Origin: Agrocybe praecox
Taxonomy: Eukaryota; Basidiomycota; Agaricomycetes; Agaricales; Agrocybaceae
Reading direction: 5' to 3'
DNA length: 64,000 nucleotides
NCBI GenBank assembly: GCA_964017145.1
Contig: OZ024852.1
Coordinates: 1,055,945-1,119,944, forward strand
Both the position numbers and the translations under genes were made by a program. Shown here one piece after another: positions 45,877-57,871 of the stretch. How positions within the stretch are numbered: position 1 is the stretch's first letter; every line of letters starts with the position of its first letter. Under the pieces are notes generated by a model. The model was given only the letters and a program-made list of their open reading frames with translations. It had not been told where the DNA came from and ran no database searches.

Positions 45877-47803
45877 ATGCCTGAAGGAAAACCAGCCGAG
45901 CTCGCTTCATCTTCTCAGCCGCGCAAATCCAGGGCTATTCACGAAGAACGACATGTTAAAATCATATGCATCGGAGCAGGGGCATCTGGGCTGTTGTTGG
46001 CGTACAAACTTCAGCGTTCCTTCGAGAATTACGACCTTACCGTTTACGAAAAGAATCCGGCTATCTCTGGTACTTGGTACGAGAACAAATATCCGGGGTG
46101 TGTATCTAATCACTCAGACTCTACCAACGACTCTAATCTTAAGTATAGATGCGCCTGTGATGTACCTGCACACATGTACACTTACAGTTTTGAGCCAAAT
46201 CCAAGCTGGTCCTCTGTGTACGCTGGTTCGAACGAGATCCACGAATATTTCACCCGTTTTTCGGATAAATATGGTCTAGGGAAGTATTGCAAACTTAGGC
46301 ATCAAGTGACAAAGGCGGTGTGGGACGACAAGAGTGGTACTTGGACCGTCTACGTTGACAACCTTGAAGAACAGAAGAAGATTATAGACAAATGCCACAT
46401 CCTGGTCAATGCGTCGGGTGCTCTTAATGCGTGGAAGTGGCCTGATATCCCAGGGTTAAAAACTTTCAAAGGGAAACTCCTCCATACTGCTGCTTGGGAC
46501 ACTACCGTAAACTTGAAAGATAAGCACGTTGGTCTGATAGGAAATGGGCAAGTCCCTTTTAACACCTTATATGCGTGCGTCAAAGTTTCGTTAACAACCT
46601 ATCAGATCGTCTGGCATTCAGGTCTTGCCTGCCATCGCCCCCTCTGCTAAAAAGGTTATCACCTTCATACGCTCAGCAACGTGGGTTTCCCCGGTGCTTG
46701 GGTTCCAACATCGCCTCTTTTCCGAAGACGAGCGCCGAAGATTTGAGAAGGACCCTAATGCCCATCTAGAATACCGCAAGATGCTAGAAACCAGGATGAA
46801 CATCAGATTTCCTATGTTCATTCGAGATACCCCCGAACAGGCAGGCATGCGTGACGTCATGACGAAGATAATGAAAGCTTCTCTCCAAAACGAGTCTCTA
46901 GAGAAACTCGTCATTCCAAAGTTCCCAGTTGGTTGTCGGAGGTTCACACCTGGCATAAACTACCTAGAGACTTTGGGCTCTGAAAAGGTCCAGGTCGTTT
47001 ATGGGCAGGTCCAGAAATTTACTGAAAAGGGATGTATCGGCGGAGACGGGAAGGAGTATGCTGTTGACGTATTAATCTGCGCCACTGGATTCGATACGTC
47101 GTACAAACCTCAATTCCCTATCATTGGTCAAGGCGGCATTAAACTCAGTGAAGCATGGGCGAATGAAGCTGAATCGTACCTTGGTCTCGCCGCTTACAAC
47201 TTTCCCAATTATTTCATGTTTATTGGACCGAACAGTCCCATTGGAAATGGCCCAGCGCTCATCGGAGTCGGTAAGTGTACAGCACGTTTTCTCCTTTTCT
47301 TCTATCGTCCTCATAGTAAATCAGAGGCTCAAGGCGACTACATGCTCAAGATGATAGATCGTTGGCAAACGGAGGATATCCATAGCTTCTTTCCGAAAAA
47401 AGAAGCCGTGGATGACTTCATCAAATACACGGACAACTTCATGAAGAGTACAGTCTGGCAACAAGACTGTAGCTCGTGGTACAAGAAAAACAGCGTCACC
47501 GGCCGGGTAACTGCAGTTTGGCCTGGAAGTACCATGCACTACCTCGAAGCGCTGGACCAGCCTCGATACGATGATTGGCATATCAGGTATAACGGGAATC
47601 GGTTTTCGTTTCTCGGCAATGGATTTTCGCAGACAGAGGTGGACCTTACAGCTGATGCGGCGTACTACCTATGCAACAAAGATGATGGACCATATCTGAG
47701 TCGCGGAAAACGAAGAAGATTTCTCACGAAATCAGGTTCTATTTCGGCGAAGGAAAAACGTTTCGTGTATCCCAACCCTTTATTGCTGAAATCTCGTCTT
47801 TGA
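45877..47803 (+). CDS. Baeyer-Villiger-type flavin monooxygenase (BVMO-5)
   Basis: Four exons: 45877-46097, 46149-46547, 46606-47270, 47325-47803, giving 587 aa. Motifs: GAGASG, GTWYENKYPG, FKGKLLHTAAWD (the canonical Phe at the first position), GNGSSG and ATGFD. Intron 2 has a GC donor (GCAAGT) instead of GT. The family-conserved phase and the restored GNGSSG motif support it. Introns 1 (51 bp) and 3 (54 bp) are multiples of three without stop codons, so unspliced messages would still be open there. It is transcribed away from BVMO-4 and in the same direction as BVMO-6, which it resembles most closely. Confidence 0.87.
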
Positions 47804-48461
47804 TTCATCCGGGAGCCTTTCCCTGCTGCACGTCTCTTACGCGAGCTGGGATAAACTGAAGCGTATAGTCGATTTTTTGTTTTATTTCAGTGTATAGTAC
47901 GTATCATTGTAGCTGAATGATTTCCACTTCACCGATGGTTCCACCCCCATGATATAGATAGCTTTCTATGCGTTGATTGATCTACAAGTCGACTTTTTCC
48001 ATTCCCTTCGAGTCGTTTCTTTTATACCGGGCCAGGGCATTCCCCATGTCATTGACACAGTAGTCTTTTTATCTCGTCATGGTGCATCGTATGAGATCGT
48101 TTACGGATGACAACGGTATGCTTGGCCGCTGTCAATGTATATTGGCTGCAGGATGCTGAGCATACTGGGGTACAAAATGGTATGTCGGGCGACCTTTTAC
48201 TCCGAGCAAGACGACTTATTAACGAGGAAATCATCAGAATCGGATGGACGTATTGCCACTTATGACAGTCAATTTTCACAGTGTTTTTCTTCCGGATCCC
48301 GGCCCATCGTTGCTCGCTGATGACCTTTATCTCTATCTTTATTCCATCGTTGTTGGGCAACAAAGATGCTAACCAGTTTTAGCAACTAGTTCCAGGTGTG
48401 AGAATCGAAAGGTTCTCACAAAGGTAGGATCAAGGTAGGATTCTCTCAAGTACCTATAGCG
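47804..48461. other. Intergenic between BVMO-5 and BVMO-6
   Basis: 3' flank of BVMO-5 and promoter side of BVMO-6. No gene was seen. Confidence 0.5.
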
Positions 48462-50480
48462 ATGGTGGACGGGACATCGTCGGTGACAGATCCTCGAACG
48501 ACCTCTACGGAAGTTCAAGCTACAATCTCAAGCCCCATCTTAAATAAGCCGATACACGGAGAAAGACGCGTTAGGATCATATGTATCGGCGCAGGCGCAT
48601 CAGGTTTACTATTGGCCTACAAGCTCCAGCGATCTTTTGACAACTTCGAGCTTTCAATTTACGAGAAGAACGATTCTGTTTCTGGGACTTGGTATGAAAA
48701 CAAATACCCAGGGTACGCGTCGCGATCATTCAGAAGTCCATTCTGTTGTCCGGAACTACATTATATTGATATTATCTTACAACAGATGCGCCTGCGATAT
48801 CCCTGCGCACACCTATACATGGAGCTTCGACCCGAACCCGAGCTGGTCTTCTGTGTATGCTGGCTCTGATGAGATCCACCGGTATTTCAAGCGTTTCTCA
48901 GATAAACATGGTCTTGAAAAATACTACAAGCTCCGGCATGAAGTAACAGAAGCTGTGTGGCAGAACGAGAGCGGCACATGGGTTGTCCGCATCACCGATC
49001 TTGATATAGACACGAAGATCGTGCAGGAATGCGATATCCTGGTCAACGCCTCTGGTGTTCTGAATGCGTGGAAGTGGCCTGATATTCCAGGCTTGGATAC
49101 TTACAAGGGAAAACTTCTGCATACTGCTGCTTGGGACACCACAGTAGATTTGAAAGACAAACATGTTGGCTTGATAGGAAATGGGTAGGTTTAACTACGA
49201 GCTGGTTTTTCCCGCTGATGTTCTTTTTCGACCAGTTCTTCCGGTATTCAAGTTCTTCCTGCCATATCTTCGGCTGCCAGTAAAATTACTACCTTCATAC
49301 GGTCACCGACATGGGTTTCCCCAGTGTTGGGATTTGAACATCGCGTATTTTCTGAAGAAGAACGTCGAACCTTTCAGAACGACCCTCATGCTCATCTGCA
49401 ATACCGCAAAATTTTGGAAACCAAGATGAACTCCAGGTTTCCGACATTCGTCAACAATACACCCCCTCAGGAGGCGATGCGTGAAGCTATGACGAAGATG
49501 ATGAAGGAATCTCTTCGCGACGAGTCCTTGGAAAAACTCGTAATTCCAGATTTCCCAGTTGGCTGTCGTAGGTTCACACCTGGAATAGGCTACCTCGAAA
49601 CCCTCAGAAGCGAAAAGGTCCAGGTGGTTTATGGCCAGGTTCAGCAAATTACGGAAAAGGGATGCATCGGTGAAGATGGAAAGGAGTACGCTGTTGACAT
49701 ATTAATCTGCGCCACTGGATTTGATACGTCTTACAAACCTCGATTTCCTATTGTCGGACAAAACGGCCTCAAACTCAGCGATGCATGGGCAAACGAGGCT
49801 GAGGGCTACCTTGGACTGGCTACTCACGGTTCCCCCAATTATTTCATGTTCATAGGCCCAAATAGCCCGATTGGAAACGGCCCAGTTCTTGTTGCTGTTG
49901 GTGAGTTTCATTTGACAAATACTAATTTCTTGTATCGACCCACCTAACTATCGTAAACTCAGAGGCACAAGCAGACTATATGCTCAAGATGATCGATCGC
50001 TGGCAAACGGAGAACATCCACAGCTTCTCTCCCAAAAAAGAAGCTGTTGACGACTTTGTCCAACATACGAACGAATACATGAAAGGTACAGTATGGCATC
50101 AAGAATGTCGTTCTTGGTACAAGAAAAACAGCATTACAGGCCGAGTAACAGCGCTCTGGCCGGGCAGCACCATGCATTACCTTGAGGCGTTAGACCAACC
50201 GCGATACGACGACTGGCATATCAGATATAAAGGGAACCGGTTTGGGTTTCTCGGGAATGGGTTCTCCCAGACAGAAGTTGATTTTACGGCCGATTGGGCG
50301 TACTACATATGTAACAAAGACGAAAGTTTATATCTCAGCCGTGGCAAACGAAGGAAACTCCTCTCTCGTTCGGGATCCGTTCACCGCTCTGAGGATGGAA
50401 GCCAATATGTTTATCATAATCCTATAAACACGGCAATTGAGTCATCGAACACAGTCAATGCCCCGATATCTTTGACATAA
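48462..50480 (+). CDS. Baeyer-Villiger-type flavin monooxygenase (BVMO-6)
   Basis: Four exons: 48462-48712, 48786-49184, 49236-49900, 49963-50480, giving 610 aa, the longest copy. The extra length is a longer Ser/Thr-rich N-terminus and a C-terminal extension after the RKLLSRSGS block. Motifs: GAGASG, GTWYENKYPG, YKGKLLHTAAWD, GNGSSG and ATGFD. All introns use GT-AG ends at the same positions and phases as in the other copies. The relic exon at 45299 is closest to this gene. Confidence 0.88.
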
Positions 50481-50826
50481 TTCCCCACCCTCCATATGTT
50501 CGTTCTTCAGGTAGATGATTTATGTAAACATCTTTGTTCCTGTACACCAATGGGGTTTCTATGTGAATGCAGGATTATAAATGCTAGCGACAGAAATCTT
50601 ATCCGAAATGTTCGAAGTTCGTACTGGGAGAGATCTAGGAAGTGATACCCGAATTTTAGGCAGTTGAATATGATGCGAAAGGATTTTTTTAAAATGATAA
50701 CGATAAAGAAAGAATGTAGATAGCTTCATTTTGTCATAACATAATCTGGTCGTAATAAAGTCGATACCATAATACATACATAGTTCAATCTCGATAAATG
50801 TCTTCAGTTTAGGGAAGGGTTTCAAT
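50481..50826. other. Convergent intergenic region
   Basis: A/T-rich 3' flanks of BVMO-6 and BVMO-7, which converge here. No gene was seen. Confidence 0.5.
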
Positions 50827-52776
50827 CTATCCAAGTAGTTTGACGCCATTTTCTGGCGCGACAGGCCGAACCGCCTGCCCAGTCTGGTTGATGGCCCTAA
50901 GGCGTTTGGCTCTTGAAAGATACACACTATCATCTTGGTTACGGATGTAGTAGGCCCAGTCGGATGTTGGGTCTGTCTCCGTCTGCGAATATCCGTTGCC
51001 TAGGTACGCGAAACGATTACCAGCAAACTTGAAGTCCCAGTCTTCGTAGTGAGGTTCGGCAATGGCCTCCAGGTAATGCAAGGTGCTTCCGGTCCAAACG
51101 ACGGTGACTTTGCTGTCGGCAGTGTTATTCTTGTACCACGAACGGCAATTTTGGTTCCAAACAGTCTTCTTCATGAACGTGTCTCTATGTTCGACGTATT
51201 CCTTGAGTGCATCCAGGCTGGGTTGAACGTAGTGGATGTTTTCCGTTTGCCAGCGATCAGCGAGTTTTAAGATGTAATCTACCTGGGCCTCTATAAGATA
51301 AGAAAAATATAATTCAATCATGTCAGAATCAGGAATCAAGCACACTATTGAGAATGTCGTGCGAACCTAAAGCTGCTAAAACAGGGCCATTCGCGACAGG
51401 GCTGTTCGGTCCACCGATAATGAAGTAGTTCGGGAAGCCATGCGTAGCGATTCCAAAATATGATTGAGCTTCGTCCTTCCATTCTTCTCTCAAATCCTTT
51501 CCGTTCAACCCAATGATAGGGAACCGGGGGACGTAGGACGTATCGAAGCCAGTGGCGCATATCAAGACGTCGACTGGGCGCTCCAAACCATCTGCCCCAA
51601 TGACCCCACGTTCGGTAATCTTCTTGATATCACCAAAGACGACGTCGACTTTGTCGGATCCCAAGGTCTCAAGGTAGCCGATTCCAGGCGTGATTCTGCG
51701 GCAGCCAACTCCCCAGGTGGGAATGACGAGGTCCTCCAGTTTCTCGTTCCTAAGTTTGTCCTTCATCATCTGGGTCATCCCAGCGGCTGTCATCTTTTGC
51801 ATGTCTGAATCGGCTATGAATAGTGGCCATAGGGCGCTGAATCCAGCTTCGAGAGCCTTTCTGTATTGTAGAAGTGCCTCGGGATCGGTGGCAAATGTTT
51901 TACGTTCTTCTTCCGAATAAATGTGTTGGTCTTGTGGTTGGACCGGTGAGACCCAAGTGGGAGAACGAATGAATGTGGTCACTTTGCTAACTATAGGAGC
52001 GATGGCGGGGAGAACTTGGATCCCTGATGATCTTTTCGGGAACGTATGAGCGAGATTATCCAAAACATAACACAGTTGTCGAAATGACATACCCGTTTCC
52101 AATGAGACCGACGTGCTTCCCACTCAAATCGACGGACTGATCCCAAGTAGCGGTATGAAGAAGTGTACCTTTGTAATCGTGCAGCCCTTCGATGTCGGGC
52201 CATTTCCACGAATTCAAGAGACCAGAGGCACCAATGAGGAAGTGGCAAGTATCATTGATTACAGTACCGTCCCCACCAACTGCCTGAACTTCCCAGTAAC
52301 CTTTATGGTTGTTCCATTCGGCGTTGGAAACTCGGTGGTTGTATTTAATGTACTTCTCCAGGTCGTACTTGGCGGAAATGTTTTTGAAGTAGCCATGAAT
52401 TTCTTCAGAGCCAGCGTAGACGGATGACCAGTCTTCTTTAGGTTCGAAGCTCCAAGTATAGGCGTGGGCAGCTACGTCACATGCACACCTGGGGGTTCAC
52501 TTAGGACACATAGAGATAATGATGACATAGCAAGAAAACTGACCCTGGATATCTGTTTTCATACCAAGTTCCTCCCAAGTCGGGATTTTTTTCGTAGCAG
52601 ACGAGTTCGAAGTTTTCGAAAGAGCGTTGAAGCTTGTACGCGACTAGCAGTCCAGAGCATCCGGCACCAATGCAGATGACTCTTAGCTTCCTGGAGCTAT
52701 GAATAGGTTTGCTGAGTCGAGGATGTTCGAGGTGGTTATGAGCCTCGGGAATAGATGGAATACTACCGTTAGGCAT
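50827..52776 (-). CDS. Baeyer-Villiger-type flavin monooxygenase (BVMO-7, divergent)
   Basis: Four exons: 52776-52544, 52488-52093, 52031-51367, 51290-50827, giving 585 aa. I chose the ATG at 52776 (MPNGSIPS), which aligns with BVMO-1 and BVMO-2, rather than one 24 codons upstream. Motifs: GAGCSG (Cys in place of Ala), GTWYENRYPG, YKGTLLHTATWDQSVD, GNGSSG and ATGFD. Exon 2 is one codon shorter than in all other copies, and many otherwise fixed positions differ, for example GGPNSPVANG instead of IGPNSPIGNG. It is the most diverged copy and perhaps has a different substrate. Confidence 0.88.
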
Positions 52777-53804
52777 AGTCGAGGAGTTGGGTAGAAATTT
52801 CGACGGGGAATGAAAGACAAGCGACTTGGAAGAATACCAGTGGGGCACACATTATATGTAAAATCTTTCATTAGGTTCCCCGGGCCCGGGGTCACTTCGC
52901 AGCCCGAGGTGTAGATACATGCACCCCGGGTTTATAAACAGGTGCCCGAGCCTATAAACCCTGGAGGATCGAAAAGGAAGGGAAAGGTTCGGACTAACTC
53001 AAGTTATTCGTTCCCGTTCTAAAATGGTTACGCCATAATGCCAGATCGACAAACAGATCAAATCCATTGATATGATTAGCACTAAATCTGACGATGTTCG
53101 AAGCGGTGGTTGTTTAAAATCAGACCCCTAGAAAGATCTATAAATGAGACACATCCCAATGGAATCAAAAGCCAGAAACGCACTTTCATAGTCGCCGTAA
53201 AGGCTGACTGGAAATCGGAAACATAGGCTTAATGGGATTTATTGACCTGGTGCCACAGGACCAAGGTTTTCCTCCCCAGCAAAGGGTTCGGTCGTCGACT
53301 TTGAAATTTTAAGTGTCAAATGTCATTTCGTTGATACCAAGCCGTAGAAGCCCATGGTAAGGTTCGACAACCTGGGTGCAATATGGAGAATTTGAATCAG
53401 CTTCATTCTGGGGCTGGGCTGGGGCGACTGTCAAACGAGTTGTCCACACTACGCTGCTCGAATAAACAATCATTTTAGCTCCATTATGACGCGAATGCTA
53501 CGTATAAAGCAGACCCAGGGGGGTTTTTAGGATCAAGTCTCATGAGGTGGTTGTCTCGCTGGAGTCGGAAGAGCGTTATAAACGGCTCAACAAAATGTTA
53601 AGTAGCAGAGAATCCAGATGTCAACGTTTCAACTGTTACCGTCCTGCTGACCGAACTTGTGACTCGCTACTTTTGTTTACGCGTTATGTCACGGCACATG
53701 ATTCAATTGACAACACACGGGGAACGCGAGGGAACGCGGAAGCTGTCCTTTCTCACCCACCTCTCATAACCGCTTACTTTACTCAATAAAGCCAACGGTC
53801 TTCG
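52777..53804. other. Intergenic between BVMO-7 and the BTB genes
   Basis: Divergent promoter region. A TATAAA lies at 53503-53508, about 300 bp before the BTB-1 start. No gene was seen. Confidence 0.45.
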
Positions 53805-54803
53805 ATGAGCGAAATTCTAGACGTAGAACCGAAGTCGCCGCAAGTGGCAGATGCACCTTTCAACGATCTTGATGGAGATGTAGTCCTTCGTACCACAGAC
53901 GGAGTACACTTCTACGTGCATAAATGTCTTTTATCTCTGGTATCTCCAGTGTTCAAAGACATGTTCTCACTGCCGAAATCCAACGACGGGTCACAGGAGT
54001 TGTTTCAAACAAAAACCTGCATACCAGTGGATGACGACTCTGGGAGCCTTTTCCAAGTCTTGTCTTGGTGCGATCCCAGAGTCCTCTCCATATCACAAAA
54101 ATCAGATCATCTACAGTCCGCTCTTAGGTTGGCCGATAAGTATGACATGAGATGCATAGTCAAACGTCTCGAACATTCTATGGCCAACTGCAAGGAGCTT
54201 ATAAATGAAGCACCCGTTGAAATCTACGCCATCGCTATCCAGTATGGATTCCATAATTTGGCCAGGATAGCAGCAAAGGCTTCCTTGTCAGTTCCACTAG
54301 CGACGCGTCCAAAGATCCAGGTGCTACGACAGATTCCTGCGACTGCACTGCACAATTTATACGAATACCATCTCGCTTGCTCTGAGATCGCCCGATCATA
54401 CATGGATGGACCCGGGTGGACCACTGTCGGAGGTTACCACTGTTTTAAAGATGAATATTCTCCTTACCGCTCCTCAAATTGCTGTGAAAAACGTGCTGCA
54501 CACGGATCCTCATGGATGGCTTACCTTCCCAACTACATGGACGAGATGAAATGGCAGCTGTACTATAGGCCTGTAGGGGCTACCATTCAAGATCATCAAT
54601 TTCAAGGAACCCTTCAACGATCCATGCAAAATTGTTCTTCTTGCAGTAACAAAACTGCTGCTATGGCGGAATATCTGAAAGCAGTGGGAAATGCGATTGA
54701 TGCAGTTGTTGCTCAAGTACGCCACACTCCCACTTCGGTCTTTCTCGAATTATATATACTAATCAGTTGGGCGTAATAGGTGAGGATAAATCTGGAAATT
54801 TGA
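53805..54803 (+). CDS. BTB/POZ domain protein (BTB-1)
   Basis: Exon 1 is 53805-54716 and exon 2 is 54780-54803, giving 311 aa. The BTB fold occupies about residues 20-125: GDVVLRTTDGVHFYVHKCLL, SPVFKDMFSLP, an acidic IPVDDDSG turn, LFQVLSWCDP, and ALRLADKYDM. A helical C-terminal half follows. There is an HC pair at about 212-213 and a CSSC at 277-280, a possible metal site. The terminal mini-exon encodes VRINLEI and follows a phase-0 intron placed just as in the two neighbouring paralogues. Family knowledge: BTB domains dimerise or bind cullin-3 ligases; this expanded basidiomycete group is largely uncharacterised. An alternative acceptor (after CAATCAG) would give a longer, less family-like tail. 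Confidence 0.82.
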
Positions 54804-55054
54804 TTAACTATGTTGAGATGACATACTAGGGCTGGAAAACATCCCATTGCTCTTTCTCGGATGGCAATTTTACTAATTAGTTACAGTGGCCCGTTCATAT
54901 TTACAATGATGAAAATGAAATTTTCTCGAATTTCTATTTTTTTTATTACGAATTCAAATAAAAGCTTGAGTCTCGTGTACTTACGTCTTCCTCTCTCACA
55001 CACAATTCTCCTCTTGCCGTCACTACCTTACATCTGCAACACCTCGCTGTCAAG

Positions 55055-56044
55055 ATGGATAATATTGATGTCCAACCAACCACTGCTGAATTCCCATTCG
55101 AACTTACAGAGATGACCGACGTGATTTTGCAGACACCTGACGGGGTCCAATTCCACATCAATAGAATCATTTTATCGCTATCATCCCAATTCTTCAAGGG
55201 CATGTTCACCCTACCATCTTCGCCTGCTGAAGCAGAGGATCAGAAGACACCCGTGATCTTTGTGGATGATGACAGTCGAGGCCTCTTCCAGATACTCTCT
55301 TGGTGTCACCCACAGGGTTCCCCATCCACCGATTTTGATGATCTCGTAGTCACTCTCAGGCTTGCAAGCAAGTACGACATGGAGCACGTCATCAAGCGAA
55401 TCGAGCGTATACTGCTTTTAAGCACCGAAGTCATCAAAAAAGAGTGTTTCAGGGTGTATGCTGTCGCAATGCATTACCAGTTTTGGGAGGTCGCGAAGAT
55501 GGCTGCGCAACATACCCCGGAAGTGTCCACGAATGATATCCCGGACGCAAAGGAGTTCAAGCTAATGTCAGGCGCCGATCTTCACAAGCTCAACAAATAC
55601 CGATTTGACTGTATCCTATCCATGCGAAAGGTCGTTGAGAACCACGAATGGAGCAAAACTGAAAATGGAGATCCTTGGCCAGAAATCGACAAGATAATCC
55701 ATCGGGGGTGCCACTGCTGGAAGATGGAGACTCACAAGCGGGTAAATGTCAAGTTCTGGCTTATTCACTACATGAACGAACTCGAGTCAAGGCTACGCGA
55801 TAAACCAACATCGGATAGATTCGTGGACGGTACCTCGTTTGAGTTCATCAAAGGGAAAAACATATGTGATCAGTGTCGGAATGTGTGGAATGAATGGGGG
55901 ACTCTTGAAGAGTTCTTACGGTCAATAACGAGAAAATTGAACGAGGCGAAGGACAGGGTAAGTCCTCTCATTGTTCCAGTGTGCTCAAACTTGATTATGA
56001 TGGTACTTACTCTTCTTCCGGGGCAGGTCCAATTCGAGCTTTGA
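55055..56044 (+). CDS. BTB/POZ domain protein (BTB-2)
   Basis: Exon 1 is 55055-55957 and exon 2 is 56027-56044, giving 306 aa. BTB landmarks: TDVILQTPDGVQFHINRIIL, FKGMFTLPS, VDDDSRGLFQILSWCHP and LRLASKYDMEHVIKR. The C-terminal half has CHC at about 219-221 and CDQC at 271-274. The last exon is 18 nt, encoding VQFEL and the stop. Same orientation as BTB-1, with a 250-bp gap. Function unknown. Confidence 0.83.
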   Translation: MDNIDVQPTTAEFPFELTEMTDVILQTPDGVQFHINRIILSLSSQFFKGMFTLPSSPAEAEDQKTPVIFVDDDSRGLFQILSWCHPQGSPSTDFDDLVVTLRLASKYDMEHVIKRIERILLLSTEVIKKECFRVYAVAMHYQFWEVAKMAAQHTPEVSTNDIPDAKEFKLMSGADLHKLNKYRFDCILSMRKVVENHEWSKTENGDPWPEIDKIIHRGCHCWKMETHKRVNVKFWLIHYMNELESRLRDKPTSDRFVDGTSFEFIKGKNICDQCRNVWNEWGTLEEFLRSITRKLNEAKDRVSPLIVPVCSNLIMMVLTLLPGQVQFEL

Positions 56045-57871
56045 TAGACCATGAGCTACGTAGTCAGTAAGCCATCATTTACACAGTGGACTCTGTTAAA
56101 AAGACGTGAATGTAGTTGCTCGTTATTCTGGACAGTTTTTAGGCTCATTTTGTGATCAGAATTTCCAAGCATAATTTAAGCGCCCGTATGATCGACTTCA
56201 TTTTTAACAGAAATTGATTTTCAACGCCACTATGCCGGGTTCGATCCACCTTTACGGTCCTTGAGCCCTTATTTTCTTCTTTCGTGGCATTTCCATCTCT
56301 TTTGGTGATGTATTTCTTTCCTTTTCTGTTATACTTTTCTTCCATTAAGCGGTAGTACCGTTACCAAGGGAATATTCCGATCCTCATTTCTCTCGTACTT
56401 GTCAAATTCCTTTCGGATCTTTGCTCTTGTACTATGTTTAAGGTGCGCATCTATATATACTATCGTGCTCACATGTTCTGTCTATAGTGACTTAGTCCTG
56501 AGCCCGTAGTAACTTTAAGTATACTCTATACAATAAAACAACTGTATCTATAGTATTTCTACGTCGTCGGACTGATAATAGTGTTGTGATTTTACGGAGT
56601 AGTATGCTGATTCAAAATCTTCAGAGAATGGGAGTCACTGTAAGGTCTAGAAGCTGGCAAGCGGGTACGATGTGGAGAGTGGACGCGGAGCAGTGCCAGT
56701 GAGGAAGTAGATACAGATCACCCGTGTGTCAAGAAGATCATTTATCTCCGAAGTCACAGTTACATGTCAGTTAAATTTATCGATGTCATTATTCCGATTG
56801 CGAGGGATTATTTTACACCTTATTACCTATGGCCTGTTTATACTTATAACAATGTCTCGTGTGAACCAATATTTTTAGGTGGGATATTACGCAGATGATG
56901 TTTTTTTTGTTTTGGAAATATGCTAAGGGAGAATTTCGCATTTAAGAAACTGGATGAGACTCAAGTGGCATGTACACCATAGCCTTGGCAGTGATAACGA
57001 TCGATTGGGATTTGTTCTAGCTTGGCGCGGCGCAGCCAGTGCCATTTTACCTTTCTCACCATTGGGGCACACTATTATTGACCAATTTAAAGCAAGTTGG
57101 TTCTCTGGATCGAATTGCGCCAGCGGGTGTATCACATAGTGCGAGATACTGTGGCATAGGATAGATAATACGCATTCATTTCATCCAAAAAAAAACACGA
57201 TTGAACCCCGGAATCGCAATTATCAAACACAGAAGCTCCCGAGGGGGCCAGCCAACAGGGAAATAGATTCCCAGGTTTTTTTGGCATGTCCCGAAGGTGC
57301 CCAAAGAGATATTTTGAAGACCGGTTGGATACCCTCTGAGTCCATGAACGACGTGATTGATATAGAAAAGTTCGGGATGACTTCGGGGTCGGGATGCGAC
57401 CTAGTATTGAAGCTTGATGCGTGGTGTATATATACATACTATGGGATTACGCTGTAATCATGATGGGAGGATTTAAATCCCAACATTCAGGTGTATTTCA
57501 GTAAAAGGAGAATTATATATGTGACTGCAATGCAAGTGGAGTACTTTTTTGCCTTTTTTTTTTTTTTTGCCTGGATATAGCTTAAGCGCCCAATTGGAGA
57601 TGGCCAGTATATATAGTGATTTGAGCACTATGGGTGCCTTTTCTGAATTTTATAGCAATGTGATGGAGTTCTAGCTATGAATCGAAGTCTATAAAAGTGC
57701 AAAAAGGATAGCGAAAAGATATTAAAATTAGAGTCTCATGGACCACGTGTGCCACTTTGGTGCCCATGCACGTAGTCAGTCTGTTACTGAATCTTATCAT
57801 ATATTAATTCCGGGATCGTACCCACTACCCCATTCTAGCAAATCATCCTCTGACACAACACTCTCGTAAAT
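56045..57871. other. Intergenic between BTB-2 and BTB-3
   Basis: About 1.8 kb of A/T-rich DNA with a T-tract near 57554-57569. No gene was recognised on either strand. Confidence 0.5.

Noticed and set aside
45557..46279. A 240-codon plus-strand frame overlapping the start of BVMO-5
   Set aside because: Different frame from BVMO-5, no family match, and its first part lies in duplicated spacer DNA with indels between copies.
57195..57225. B-box-like GGTTCAATC on the minus strand
   Set aside because: No matching A-box or foldable tRNA body nearby.
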